A stretch of 64,000 bases of DNA, taken from the NCBI GenBank assembly GCA_035578155.1, contig JAPWDM010000008.1:20190342-20254341 (forward strand), read 5' to 3'. The position numbers were made by a program, and so were the translations under genes. The stretch is from Brachynemurus nebulosus (lineage: Eukaryota > Arthropoda > Insecta > Neuroptera > Myrmeleontidae). Below, in pieces: positions 11,580-23,723 of the stretch (position 1 is its first letter; each line of letters opens with the position of its first letter). The notes under the pieces were generated by a model that saw nothing but the letters and a program-made list of their open reading frames with translations, did not search any database and was not told the DNA's origin.

Positions 11580-14500
11580 TGAGAAAGAAAGAGAGATGTT
11601 ATAGGATAGGCAAAATCAAAAATGGTTCGTCTGGTTTCACTCATGTTATATCAAAAATTATGAAAATTACCTTTTTTAAATAGACCAAACTTTCTTATAG
11701 ATTCCGTTGAAATATATTATTTCGTTACACCTGTAACGATCAAGTCAGTCTAAGTCAAAAAACCCCTGTTGTAGCCTGCTCCATTTTATTCGATAAATAC
11801 AGTCTTCGGTGTACTTAGGGCCTACGAAAGTAGACCGATCATTTAAAGGGAAATAAGAGAAAAATTTTTACCTAGATTTTTATAAGTGGAAATGGTAAGG
11901 GGATTTAAATGTAAAAAATGTAAATTTGTGAGCAAGGAAAAAGTATCCTTTACAAAGGTTGTAGATTATGAAAAAATTAACAACTTTTGTAAAGGTCACT
12001 TTTTAACATAACCTCAAAATTTCGTAGCAAATCCAATTTTCTTTTATTTTTATATTTTTCATTTCCGCAAAAATAATTTAATTTTGACGAAACTTGGTGA
12101 AAGTATATCTTTCTGACTCTTAAATAACCACAAAATTTTTTGGGTAAAAAAACTAAAAAGTTTTCGATATATTTTGTTTCGGTCCGAAAAACCTTTTTTT
12201 TCAAGAAAACATTCTACTTAGAAAAATCGTCGCACAAAATTCTTCCGGACACATAGTTTTTGGTCAAATAAAAAAAAAAATTGGTAGTTACATAGGTACA
12301 TTCAAAAATTGATTACACCATTCAACTGTACGAAAAAAGAAATACAAAAGAAACTGTGTTTCGTTGTTTGACTTGATTCTTTCTGTGTCCTATTTTTTTT
12401 TAATCAAACAAGCAACAGCCCAACAGTTTTTGAATAACATTGTACAAAATACCGTGGTGTGCGTACGTAATGATATCAAGTACTTATTATGTATTTTATA
12501 TAAAATATGTAATATACTGGTAATAGTGGTAATACAATGCACCACATTTACTTGCCTGTGATGCGGCCTTGAAAGGTCTGGTTGTTTGGAAATCAGAACA
12601 TCTTTCTACTTGACCATAATATAAAATCTTATTCATTAAGTTTAATAAGAGACTTTTTGTTGGTTAAAGAATTTTATTTTCAAAATTATTTTCTTATTAT
12701 TTTAAAAGATCTAGATTTATTAAGAGGACCTCATCTTTTGAAAAATTGGGTCCCATACAGTGTGTACAGTGTATTTCAGTGCACAGACAATTTTAAAACA
12801 TCCGGTACCAAGTTATTTATAATATTTATTTTAGAAATTTTATTTCGTAATCTGTTACATTCGTCTGTTATAAAGAAACCTCGTGTTTGGTAATACTTGG
12901 TTGCATCTATGTACATATAAAAAATTCTGTATAAAAATGTTTTTGATTTCACCTGCCCAAAATGAAAAAAACAACCTTAAAACACATCTCATTTAAGTAA
13001 TGATAATGATCTAACGACGCTACTTTTATTTATTATTTTGAAATTTTTTTAAATACAAATAAAAACCACAAAAAACATAAAAAAACAACCTAATTTATCA
13101 GTTTTTGATGATTTGATTACAAAACAATATTTAAATTAACAAATTGAAAGAAATATGAATTTACAGGATGTCCAAGATAAAGTCTACAATGTATAAGAAG
13201 AGTAATTGATAAGTCTGTAAGTGTAAGAGATGTCGATTCAGTAAAGGAACTGTTGTCTTGTATGACAGCCACAATCAATGAAATTCGATAATCAAATTGC
13301 AAGACCTCTTACGTTATTTTTTTCCCAATTTTGAATTTTTGCTCTTAAGGTACCATCACAGAGTAGAATTTTTAAAAAATCAATTTTTTTATCTTATCTT
13401 AAAGTACATACAATTACGCATGTTCTCTCAAAATTTCAAATTGAAATTTGAATTATTACGGTCGCTACGCCCACGGATCAATGGATTTAGTCTAAATAAA
13501 AAATACTGTGGATTGATTGGCGCCTTTTGGAGGAATGTTATACCACTTTACATTCAGTCTTTTCAAAACCAGTGAACGTTGTTGAAACTATGATTTGAAA
13601 TAAACTTTAAACGTGTTTGTCTCGAAATGCCCTCTTTAAAAACGATACCCACTCTCAGAGAGGGTATCTAATATGTCATTCCTTATTTATCTGTTGATTG
13701 CAACTAATATGTCATTCCTTATTTATCTGTCAACAGTATTAACGTCTACACGTCATTCTATAAATACAGAATTAAAAATATTTGATGTATTTTAACTCAC
13801 ATAGTCATATGAAATAATGCTTCATAAGGAGTTAAAGTTATTGATGTTTGTCTTATGACTCTACATTAAACTAAATGACTTATGCCCGCATTTCTTAATT
13901 CTCGAATTTCCCTGACGTACTTCACCGGCCCACAACAACTTTTTCCTCTGCATAGTGCGAGGTTGGAAGGAAATACTGTCTTGATAATTATATCCATATT
14001 AACGTCGAAAATTGTTTAATTACTTTTTTAATATAACTGTTATACTTCATCCAGTATTTTATTGTTCAAACTGAACAAATCAAATTGGTCAAATTTATTT
14101 ATAAAAAAAATTAATTGTAAATAGCAAACATTTGTATTCAGATTTTACGGTTTGTTTAAAAATATTTTAAATTTATTTATTTCCACGGTTACCATTATTT
14201 ATATTCGTTAATGAGCCCGGAAAAAAGTATATTATAGATGTCGTTGCCATCACGCACTCAGCCTATATATGACTGCTTATGACAAATTAAACATATTAAA
14301 GTAAAACAGAAAAAAATCAGACTTGATTACTGCATCACATTCTATTCTTATCAACAGTAGCGTAGCAAACATTGTATATTACTTAGACATATATTGCTTG
14401 TTTCGGAACTGAAGACATTCAATACAATGCCAACTTAGTTAAAATGTATCTTTAGCTTTTCAAATAAAATTTTTCTAAGCTTTCATAAACGTATTTCGAA

Positions 14501-15059
14501 AAATTGGTGTGACGCCAAAAACTGAGAGGGCTTAATACCTCACCCTGCTTATGGATATATCTTGAACATTCTGTATATTTGTTTTTTTAACTTTCTACAG
14601 TATACTTCGCATACTTATTTTAAAATAAATAAAATTTTTATTTGAATTTCATCATAAAATTAACTTTTATACAATAATATGGATTCATATTGGTTTAAAA
14701 GTAACAGTATTTGTATTAATAAAAAAAAAAAAATGCGGTTACACAAAAAATTCAGAGACGATGCATATCAAAATGTAAATTATGTTTAATTAATGCCTGC
14801 CTATTGTGAACACAAATTTTTTTTGAACCAAATTACTGTGCGTCAATTACTCAATTATGAAAAAAAATTAAAATTTTGTAATAAAACACAGTTCCACTCT
14901 ATTTACCCAATAAATGGCCTTCTTGTTACTTAACAATAAAATTAAAAATTTCTACAGAGATTTTCTGTACACGCATCTTCCATAATCGTGCCTGTATTAA
15001 TTTTGTGGGCTTAGTTTTAGGAAAAATCTGAAAAAAGTAATATCAAACACACACATTAG
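11580..15059. other. AT-rich DNA, no supported gene
   Basis: Frames at 12364-12561, 12582-12893 and 13297-13575 (plus) and 11977-12204 (minus) are F/L/I/K-rich and match nothing I know. At 13670-13733 a 27-base word (TAATATGTCATTCC..) is tandemly duplicated with a 37-base period. Nothing else is seen. Confidence 0.4.
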
Positions 15060-15061
15060 TA

Positions 15062-15586
15062 TGTCACTATTGGAATATATGCCAAATAAGTGTTTTAGAA
15101 ATGTTAATAGAAAGTAAGTTTTATAGAAAGACGTTCTTGTAAAAATTGTTTTTTGAAATTGAAATACCCCTATTACATCATCCTGCGTAATACAGCAAAT
15201 TTCCTAGTTTTTCTTGGGAAACAATTGACTTAAAATAATTTGAAACAAGAGAAAGTCTAGTTTTCTTAGAACAATGGCTTAAAAAACCCATCTGATATGT
15301 TTTTTTTTTATATGTTTTGCTTTTTACGATAATATAAAAAAAAAATTTGGAATACATTTAAATTTTGACAAGAAAAACATTTTTGATTATAATGGCCCAA
15401 AATACATATTTCTGGATATGGGTTTTGTTTTTTTTTTACCTATAATTATTTACAAAAGATCAAACATTTAAAGAGACCCTATTTTTGAACTTGTTCCTGC
15501 ATATTCGAGCATATTTTAAAAAATAGTGCATATCTTATCGTGAAATCGTGCATATTAATTATTTGGCATATATTCCAATAGTGACA
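15062..15586. mobile_element. TA-flanked MITE (525 bp)
   Basis: Inverted ends of about 28 bp starting TGTCACTATTGGAATATA, with TA on both sides (15060-15061, 15587-15588). The interior is AT-rich with no frame. The TA target suggests Tc1/mariner superfamily; no transposase evidence. Confidence 0.7.
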
Positions 15587-15887
15587 TATAAGAGGGACCG
15601 CTCAAGTTTATAATTTTTTTTAATCTAGTAATTTTTGACAAAGAAATAGCCTTCAAAAAAAAGTTAATTTAGTTCACCTCATAAATATTTACTTAATTAA
15701 TTTGATTTATTTTATTACCTTTAAGCACTAGACTAATCTGTGATCACTTATTTTCCACTTTGCTAACCAAAATTGATAAAAATAAGCAATTTCCGTTGAT
15801 TACACAGCGTTTCCGCCACAATTTTTACTTTTAAACTTGCCCTCTTGTGAACCACACTTTATACAACTATAAACTTATACTAAAATG

Positions 15888-16711
15888 CAGTGTTGGGAAA
15901 AATGGTTAATAGAAACCATTATGGAAATTGGTTTCCAAAAATGAATTTAAAATACAAAATGGAAAATGGTTTTGTTAAACATATTTAAAAGAGAAAGTGA
16001 AAAATAGTTAGGTATTTAAAATGAATTATAATATTCAAAATATTTTTTTTACTTTATTCTATAAATTTTTTACTTTGATTTAACTATATTAATAAAAAAA
16101 AATTTAAGAAGATGTCAAACGTACTCAAATCAAATAAGGGCAATCTTTTGAGAAAATTTTATAAAGTTTGAATGATATGAAAACGAAATTTAACACTTGA
16201 AATATTGAACATATATAGGTATATTCAAACCTTGAATACACTACAACTGCGACTTCTAAATTACGTATAAAAATCATCTACTCGAAATACCAAAACATTT
16301 CTTATCGACGTGTCTTAAAGATAATAACACAGAACTTGAGTCAGAAAAGTTTGACTTGAGAGAACTGCAGCTCTAGTAATAAATTCAAGTTGTTAAATGT
16401 AAGTTGAGTTTGATTGTAAGTTAAATGTAAGTTGAGTCAATTGAATCAACTTACATTTACCTTACAATTTGTTAGATTGCGTTCAACTCGAGTTCTATGA
16501 CTAATATGAGTCATAAGTGTCATATTTATACACATAAATTTAAGTATACAAGCATGTTTATTTTAAATATAAAATGGATTCAAATTTTTATTTTAAATAC
16601 AAAATGGAAAATGGTTTGAACGAACTTATTTAAAATAGAAAATGCAAAATGTCATTCTGTATTTTAAATACATATTTAAAATGAAATCATTTTAAATAGT
16701 TCCCAGCCCTG
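15888..16711. mobile_element. hAT MITE (824 bp)
   Basis: Ends CAGTGTTGGGAAAA and complementary CAGGGCTGGGAACT, flanked by a perfect 8-bp duplication CTAAAATG (15880-15887, 16712-16719). The interior holds many TTTTAAATA..AAAATGGTTT words in both orientations. No coding frame. Confidence 0.85.
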
Positions 16712-16741
16712 CTAAAATGGCATTTGAAGAAAGACAATAAA

Positions 16742-16810
16742 GGTGGTATTTTGCAAAGTAAAGCGTTTTTATTTACCAATATCAAAGACATAAAATGTTT
16801 AAATCAGTTA
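16742..16810 (+). repeat. Penelope-like tail fragment
   Basis: GTGGTATTTTGCAAAGTAAA followed by a TTTTTATTTACCAATATC segment matches the tail shared with 17400-17605, 56797-57008 and 61165-61312. Diverges at the 3' end. Confidence 0.6.
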
Positions 16811-17399
16811 ACAAGCACTGTAATCCAAGATTAATGCCCCATAACATTTACAATTAAAATAAAATTATTAGACAAAAAATATATGAATGATGAAGTCGTG
16901 ACCTGTTCAGGTGTGGTCTGCATGATTTAAACTCTATAATATTATCGTGTCCATTTTAAATACACAGATAAATACGTAAGATAATTAAAATAAATATGAT
17001 TCGATAGGTTGATAAATCGATATATCGATAAATAATCAAAGATATACGTGGTACAGGAGAACCTCTGGTTACGGACCCCTCCTATAGCCGGACAAATTTT
17101 TTATGACGATGGCATGCTACACTAAAACCAATGCATTCAGCACTCTCTTAAGCGGACCTTCTATTAACCGGACGTGGACACAAATATTTAGTACATTATT
17201 ACCTCCCTTAACTGGACGTGAGCACATCTAGTATGTATGTATACCTATATGCGTTAGATATAATTGTTCATGTTTTAACTTGTTAGCAATGATTCTAATG
17301 TGACGATGCATTTGTGACGTTTTATTTTTGTATAAGTATCTATAAATTCGTTCATAAAATTGATTTAAATTAAAAAATTTAAAAAATTAGTTATGAATA

Positions 17400-17605
17400 G
17401 GTACTACTTGGCAAAATACCACTTTTATTTTTGAAACTGTGACAATATTGTTTCTAACCGTTAGTTCTGTTTGAAAATGAACTAACGGTTCGAAACAATT
17501 TTGTCACAGTTTCAAAAATAAAAGTGGTATTTTGCAAAGTAAAGTATTTGTTTATTATTTATAAATATGGAATACTATAAAGTAACGCTCAAATCTATTA
17601 ATATT
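17400..17605 (+). mobile_element. short Penelope-like unit with inverted head
   Basis: Inserted in the Tigger-like MITE; duplicated target ATGAATA at 17393-17399 and 17606-17612. The uninterrupted target is visible in the other MITE copy near 30036. The first ~60 bases (GGCAAAATACCACTTTTA..) are an inverted copy of the middle (..TAAAAGTGGTATTTTGC), forming a large palindrome. The tail runs to GCTCAAATCTATTAATATT. A hammerhead-like motif lies in the centre. Inverted partial terminal repeats and variable target duplications are known traits of Penelope-like elements. Confidence 0.65.
17467..17509 (+). ncRNA. hammerhead-like motif
   Basis: Stem I CTGT/ACAG (17467-17470, 17506-17509); core TTGAAAAT; stem II GAAC/GTTC; GAAA at 17492-17495; stem III CAA/TTG; putative cleavage after the C of GTC at 17505. 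The topology fits a type I hammerhead, but core 1 is not CUGANGA, so it may be inactive. Confidence 0.4.
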
Positions 17606-18314
17606 ATGAATACTACATTATTTAATGCTATTATTTACTCAACCCCTCTTAAGCGGACACCTCTGTTAGCCGGACAAATTTTTGCGTGACACTGCTGTCC
17701 GATTAACAGAGATTCTACTATATTTAAAATATGAAAAATTATAATTATTGTTTTTATACGTGTATATATGATTTATTGGCGATAAGTGATTGGAATTGTA
17801 AAACCTTCATTAAAAAATGAGAGGTTTATATTTTGATCATGGTAAGATACTTTTACATATATTTTTCGGATAGGTGTGAAATATTTTGAAATTTTAACAC
17901 GTCTTTTTATTGCATTTTCGGACACTATACGTCATTATTTTTATTATAATTTGACTGATAAATTTGAATGATTTTGAAATATTTTTATATTCTAATTCTT
18001 CCATCTTAAATATGTGATATGACTTAAATATCTAGTATTAATTATTCTTCCATCTTAGTTTGATGTCAGAAGCTTGAATTTCTGAAATTAGGTTTTTCAT
18101 AAATAATGCTTGTGTTCGTGAAAACATTTTGTTAGAAAACATTTTGTAACGGAGCTTGCACCGTTACGAATCAGAGGGCTCCAATTCAAAAGCAAAGATT
18201 AAAGCGCCTTAAATATTTTTTCATGACTTTATGTTCGCTCTGCTATAAATTTGGCTCATACATAAAGATTTTCAGTATGTACTTACTGTATAAATAGCTA
18301 TTAATTCCCTTTAA

Positions 18315-19228
18315 GCCTAGAATCATACGTTGGTTTACGAGTCAAGTTAATCATACATCGGCGTCGTTTCGACGAATGGGCTTTTTACGGGGAGTTTTAG
18401 AGTTTATTTGCAAAAAACATTTTTTTTACATAACAATACTACAAAAGCGAACAAAATATTTAAAAAAATTGGATTTGGAAAAATTTCTTAATATAAATAT
18501 TTATTAATTTTTTAATCTTTTTATCAAAGCATATAAAAATTAAAAAATAGATAAATACTCAATTGTATCATAAAACATGTCTTTCAAATAATTAATTTAT
18601 GAACTATTATGAGTCAGTGGACATGTGTGACTTTACAGAATGTGAAATTTCTCAGTAATAAATATTCCTATAGATATGTAGTTATTTCCCCATTAGGCAC
18701 ATTTGTAAATTTTCTAAAATTTGTTAGTAATTTTTAGAATAAAATCTCAAAAAATAAAAAAAATTAAAATATTTTCCACAAAATAAATTGTTGACCTTTT
18801 ATTAAGTCACTTGAAACGTATTCTTTAGTTTTCGATTCAATATATTAAAACTTCAGTATTATGTCGTCTCTATAAGTCAAACAGCTGTAATCATCTTTCA
18901 CATTATCATAATCATTGAATAAATTAATATTATAACATCCATGTCTTTAATAAATTTTAGAACAATTAGGAAAACTTTTATATGTGGAGTACAAAATCTT
19001 TAAAAAAAAATATAGGTTAATCATACATCGTCGTCCTTTTGACGCACACTATTTCAGTATAAAAAAAAACGACAATAGCTATAAACAAAATTTATATGTC
19101 TTATGTGTTATAATAACAAATAAATTAGATAACAGAAGTTTCACAGCAAGCGGGCACCGATAAGTTATAGTACTGGAGCAGGTAGAGAAGTTCGTTCGTC
19201 GTTTTGACGAGTACGTATGATTCTAGGA
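18315..19228. mobile_element. piggyBac-type MITE, copy 2 (914 bp)
   Basis: Inverted relative to the copy at 10654-11575 and similar over its length. TTAA at 18311-18314 and 19229-19232. Both outermost bases are mutated (GCC for CCC, GGA for GGG), so this copy is older or no longer mobile. Confidence 0.8.
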
Positions 19229-19748
19229 TTAAAAAAAATATTATTCTATAGAAAGAAAAATTAACATTAAAAGTAGAACGTTCAAGTAGTTTTTTAACTG
19301 ATATAATCCCTTTTGAAAAAATTTTCAAAATTTTTGATGTTCCATTAACTTTTTTTGATAAGTTTATATATACCTACATCACTAGATATTAATTTCTAGA
19401 TATTAATATACTGTATAATTTAGATATAAATTAAATATTATAAGATATTCAATATTTTGCAATAACTGTTAAGTTCATATTTCAATATTTTTGTGTATTA
19501 ATTTTACCAAATTAATTAATCGATTAATTAAATGCGTTTATTGCCTCATCACGTGATTACCTTGAACCACATTTATAAAATATCAAAAATTCAAAAAAAT
19601 ATTATAATTTCGTATCCTAATTTTTAAATTTTTTACTAATCAATTTTAGTCATAATTGTGACCTTCTTTCTGTCTGTCTAATATATTCACCACATGTGAG
19701 TTATGCAATAAGCAAACATCTTCTAAACTAAAATTGAAAACATATTAA

Positions 19749-20451
19749 GGGGAGATTCGCTAAAAAAATAAAAAAAGGAATCCAGTTTTTTCTTTAAAAT
19801 TATGTTTCTTAAGGTGTTAGAAATATTCTCTTAAAATTTTATTTTAAAAAAATGAAAAATCAAAAAATTATGGGCATTTTAGTGCACGCACTCTATAATT
19901 CAATTTAAAAAAAAAAAAATTTAAATGTTTTTTTCTCGGAAGTACGTTTTCCGAAATGGTTCCTCATGTATCTCAAAATGTACTTGAGATATCGACATAA
20001 ATTAAAGTGCATATTATTCTTCAGTGCTGTCATTTCGGCAGGAACTAGGATCTTTTGGTTCTCTAATATATTTTCAAAATGGCGGCTGTTCATAGTTGAG
20101 AAAAAGCGGTGATTTTTCAAAATTTATTTCCAAAATGCGATATCTCGCTGGTTTTTTATGTTTTTCTTAGATCCTAGTTAGTGCCATAACTGTATATGTA
20201 TATTTTCAGAAAATTCTTGATTTTTTGATTTTGGTTCATTGGGGATTTCAGAACACGAGGAACCATCAAGGTGGAAAAATCTCGCAGTGTCGACTTCAAA
20301 CTCAGCTCATTTTAAATTTTTAAATTTTTTTTTTTTGTTATCTCTAGACATGTAATAAATATTTAGTTTTTTAATAAAATATTTATTTACATAGTTAAAC
20401 AGAAAAAATTATAAAAAGGTCGATTTTTGATGTTTTTCGGCGAATCTCTTT
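19749..20451. mobile_element. TTAA-flanked MITE, family GGGGAGATTCGC, copy 1
   Basis: Left end GGGGAGATTCGCTAAAAA, right end complementary to AAAGAGATTCGCCGAAAA, TTAA on both sides (19745-19748, 20452-20455). The interior shares a long segment (TTTTAGTGCACGC.., GGTTCCTCATGTATCTC.., ATGGCGGCTGTTCAT..) with the inverted copy at 51983-53333. Non-coding. The piggyBac-type class is inferred only from TTAA. Confidence 0.65.
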
Positions 20452-20455
20452 TTAA

Positions 20456-23248
20456 TTGAATTTTGAAAAGAGTATCCAGGAGTGCTTCAATCTTCCTTTC
20501 TCCTCCACTCATATCATAATAAAATTCTAATGCATATATGTATAAATAAAGTCAGAAAAATAATGATGTGGATGGCGTCTGTTATAGATTAGTTGTCTGA
20601 GAAACGAACGTTTATTTTAATTGAGTCATATTCCCTATTTCCTATATTTTCAAATAATGCATATATTATTATTATTATGTTGTATATTTCCATGTCTGTA
20701 ACGAATATTTTGACGTTTATTAACGTATTTATCATATGGTTATAAGTTAATAATGGTTAATGTGGAGACAAGGACTGTCATATAAAGTTCTCACTCTAGT
20801 CTAACTACTTTCAGAGGGACCTGAAATGATTTTTAATTTTTGTTCCTCCGTTCTTTAACAACCAGCTAAAAGACAACAAAATGACACAGGAGTCTCGCCC
20901 ACTTATTGGTATAGATTTAGTCGAACTAAATGGAACTTTCTCTTCAAGGTAATTTTGAAACCAGACAGTTATCAACCAACAAAATATTATCCAACTAATT
21001 AACTTGCAGGACTTGACCATATTTTTTGCCTTGATATTTACTGCCTTGTTTTTCAATACGATCATTTTTGCGCTGTTACACTTCAGAATAAGAAAGTATT
21101 TTGTTTATACCAACTCATATGTGCGGTAACTTTCTTCAAATGATTGTTTCCATTACATAATATAAAATTGAAATCAAACTGGTTTAAAAAGCAAAATCAC
21201 TTCTCTACTTATGGAATATTTTATTTTTATTTTTGAAATTAATGACCAAGACATTTTTATGCGCTCAGTAAAACCGATTTCAAAGTTAATAATAAAATGG
21301 ATATAATATAGCAAAAATCAGGCCTGTGCTTAGATTCTTGACGCCTATTTATAATAACCTTCTCGTTATTTCTCCCCAACTAATTTCTCCTCACGCCAGA
21401 AATTCATTCTGCAATAGCTTGTCACCAGTACCAATTTAATTTTTGGGTTTAGCACATTTTGAATTTCAGAACCAATTACTGATTTGATTTTTAACAAAAC
21501 GATTAGACAGACCTGAAAACAAGTTTAAAATAGCTCTCATTAAAAGCTTTAAAACTTTAGAGGAAATATTTTGATACGAAATATTTGTTCAGAAGAATCC
21601 CCCCCCCCAATTAAAAAAAAAATTATTCGAAAATCTATGCCTCAAATTGTCTCTTGAGTAAAAATCTTTGAAAAATGGACTCTTCTTGTATTCTGTTTTG
21701 TATTTTCATCTACAGGTTTAGAATGTAGGAATAATCTCTTATATAGAATAGTTAGAGTGCCACGGGCATTTGGCACCTTATATTTTTGACCTTTTTTTTT
21801 TGACTAATTAGGCGTAACTTTTTATATAACCTATGAAGAACTGTAGAAATATTGTGATTGCTAATAGACCTATCACTAAATTTTGCGGTGCTAAGTAATG
21901 AGGTGCTAACTTCACAGCGGCTCAAAGTTTGAATTGTATCAGAAACTATTTGTTATTTTTACTGAAAAAAATTTTTAAATTTCTTTTTGTTTCTTTTCAT
22001 TTTTAAATTAATTGTTTTTGACTATTAATTCATTTTTATTACATTTTACAACTAAATTATCTATTAAAGATTAGTAGAAAATCACAAATGCGTTTATAAT
22101 TATAACATTAGTTTCAAATTTAATGGTCTAATACTTTTTTTATTTTAATCTAATAAAGATTAATTATTTTCTTCGGAACAAATTTAAGATAAAATAATTC
22201 TTTAGAAGAAAGATCTTCTGCGCATTAGTACTCAGCCTACTTCAGCCGAATAGCGTAGGTGTCGCTTAAAATATTTTGCGCATTTCAAGTCCCATCCTAC
22301 ATTTCCCCGGTTGTATTTACTGATTCAGTATTTAACACGTTTTTTTTTTACTCAATAATATTTTTTTTATTAAAAATAGTATAACAATTAATAAACAAAT
22401 AAATTATTTAACAACATTTATGTTTAAAAGTTTTTTAAAAATGTTTAATATTTTTAGTGACAAAATCAATGACAGTTTAACAGACAGACAGACAGCGAAA
22501 CATACCCATATGGATATCTTGTTTATAGCTACACAGATATTACGTAGATAATATTATGTATAATACAAATAATATTTTTTCATAATAACTTTCTCTGTAA
22601 TCACGATGTCATTGTTAATTAGTTTTAACTATATTTGTGATGTAAGCGACAACCATATCTGGACAATTTATATTTTTATTTTATTGATAATTGAAAAATT
22701 ATTGAGATAGAGTTATGCCGATGAGCAATGCTGAAAAAATCTAATTTTTTGAGGAAAATTGAAAATTTTTAATCAGCTTAAAATCCATATGAGTGCAAGT
22801 TTAAAATCGAAGATTAACGATAAGATAAATTGTGAGAATCAACAATTATCTTGGAAGCACTTTAGCTAGAGTAGAAAGTTACTGGTCGCTCTTACAAGGA
22901 AAGCGAGCGCCCTGCAGCATCCGAATCGATTTTCTAGCGTCGTTTCTAGAGGCTTTTATTTCACAAATGCACGGACTAAGGAATATAAACTCTTAAACAT
23001 TTTGGATATTTCACCAGGCAGCTTTTCGAATATCTAATCGCAAAACATCATTAATTCGTTGCAAGATTGAATTGAAAACGGAAACGAGTGTTAGAGAAAT
23101 CCCTGAAATACACAGAAGAACGCAGGTAGGTAATGTTTAACAATTGCTTTTCCAAAAATTGCTAAATCTTTGTAATAAAATTTAAAACATGGGAAGCTTG
23201 GGCATAACTTTCGAGAACTTTTATCTATACTAAATTTGATCGAAATCC
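20456..23248. other. AT-rich DNA, one doubtful exon pair
   Basis: Apart from the exon candidate at 20866-21129 nothing is supported. There is a C8 tract at about 21600 and a GACAGACAGACAG run near 22485. Confidence 0.4.
20866..21129 (+). CDS. possible spliced 3' exons of a membrane protein (doubtful)
   Basis: A pyrimidine-rich stretch ends in CAG at 20863-20865. The next 83 bases are open (KRQQNDTGVSPTYWYRFSR..FLFK) and end at AAG|GTAATT. A 61-bp interval (20949-21009) has a CTAATTAAC branch-like site and ends TTGCAG. In phase, 40 codons follow to a TAA at 21127-21129, with a hydrophobic stretch TIFFALIFTALFF..IIFALL and then basic RIRK. Intron size and signals fit insect genes, and the peptide would be a single membrane helix near a C-terminus. 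Against it: no upstream exon, no recognised homologue, no good poly(A) signal, and an 84-codon frame on the opposite strand covers the same DNA. Confidence 0.2.
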
Positions 23249-23256
23249 GTTTGGAC

Positions 23257-23715
23257 TACTGATGAGCAAAATTAGTCTTGGTCTTGCAGTCTTGTCTTGG
23301 TCTTGCATTTTTTGCAAGACTATGTATGCCAAGAGCAAGATCAAGACCAAGACTATAAGTATGGCTGCAAGACCAATACCAAGACTGAAGTGAGCAAGAC
23401 CAAGACAAAAGCAAGAAAGAAGCAAAACTCTCGCAAAACTATTTAAATAGTTTGAAAGTATAATTAATACCGTAAAAAGAGAAAATTCTGATTTTAGAAG
23501 GAAAAAATTCGCTAATAAAAAAATGCAAGATATTGTACGATTTTTTAGCAATACCAAGACCAAGACCAAGACCAAGACTGCATGTTGCAAGACCAAGACC
23601 AAGACTAAGACTCAAACTGCTCTAGGAAGACCAAGACCAAGATTCTGAAAGCAATAACAAGACCAAGACCAAGACTGCAAAGTCTTGGTCTTGGTCTTGT
23701 ATTTGCTCATCACTA
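23257..23715. mobile_element. hAT MITE with CAAGAC hexamer arrays
   Basis: Ends TACTGATGAGCAAA and complementary TAGTGATGAGCAAA, with a perfect 8-bp duplication GTTTGGAC (23249-23256, 23716-23723). TAGTGATG is a common hAT terminus. The interior consists largely of tandem CAAGAC/CCAAGA hexamers, in opposite orientation in the two halves. The minus frame through it (VLVLVLVL) is only the hexamer translated. Confidence 0.85.
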
Positions 23716-23723
23716 GTTTGGAC

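Larger units (their letters stand above)
17054..17720. mobile_element. Tigger/pogo-like MITE, copy 1
   Basis: Ends CAGGAGAACCTCTGG and, complementary to the right, TAGTAGAATCTCTGTTAA, flanked by TA. Interior words GTTAACCGGAC and CTTAAGCGGAC repeat near both ends. A second copy is at 27409-30152. A 206-bp Penelope-like unit (17400-17605) is inserted in it with a 7-bp duplication, so this MITE is older than that insertion. Confidence 0.8.

Noticed and set aside
12582..12893. 103-codon frame
   Set aside because: F/L/I/K-rich and not recognisable; expected length by chance in AT-rich DNA over this distance.
23225..23602. 125-codon minus frame with VLVLVL repeats
   Set aside because: Hexamer array of a hAT MITE translated; crosses the element boundary.
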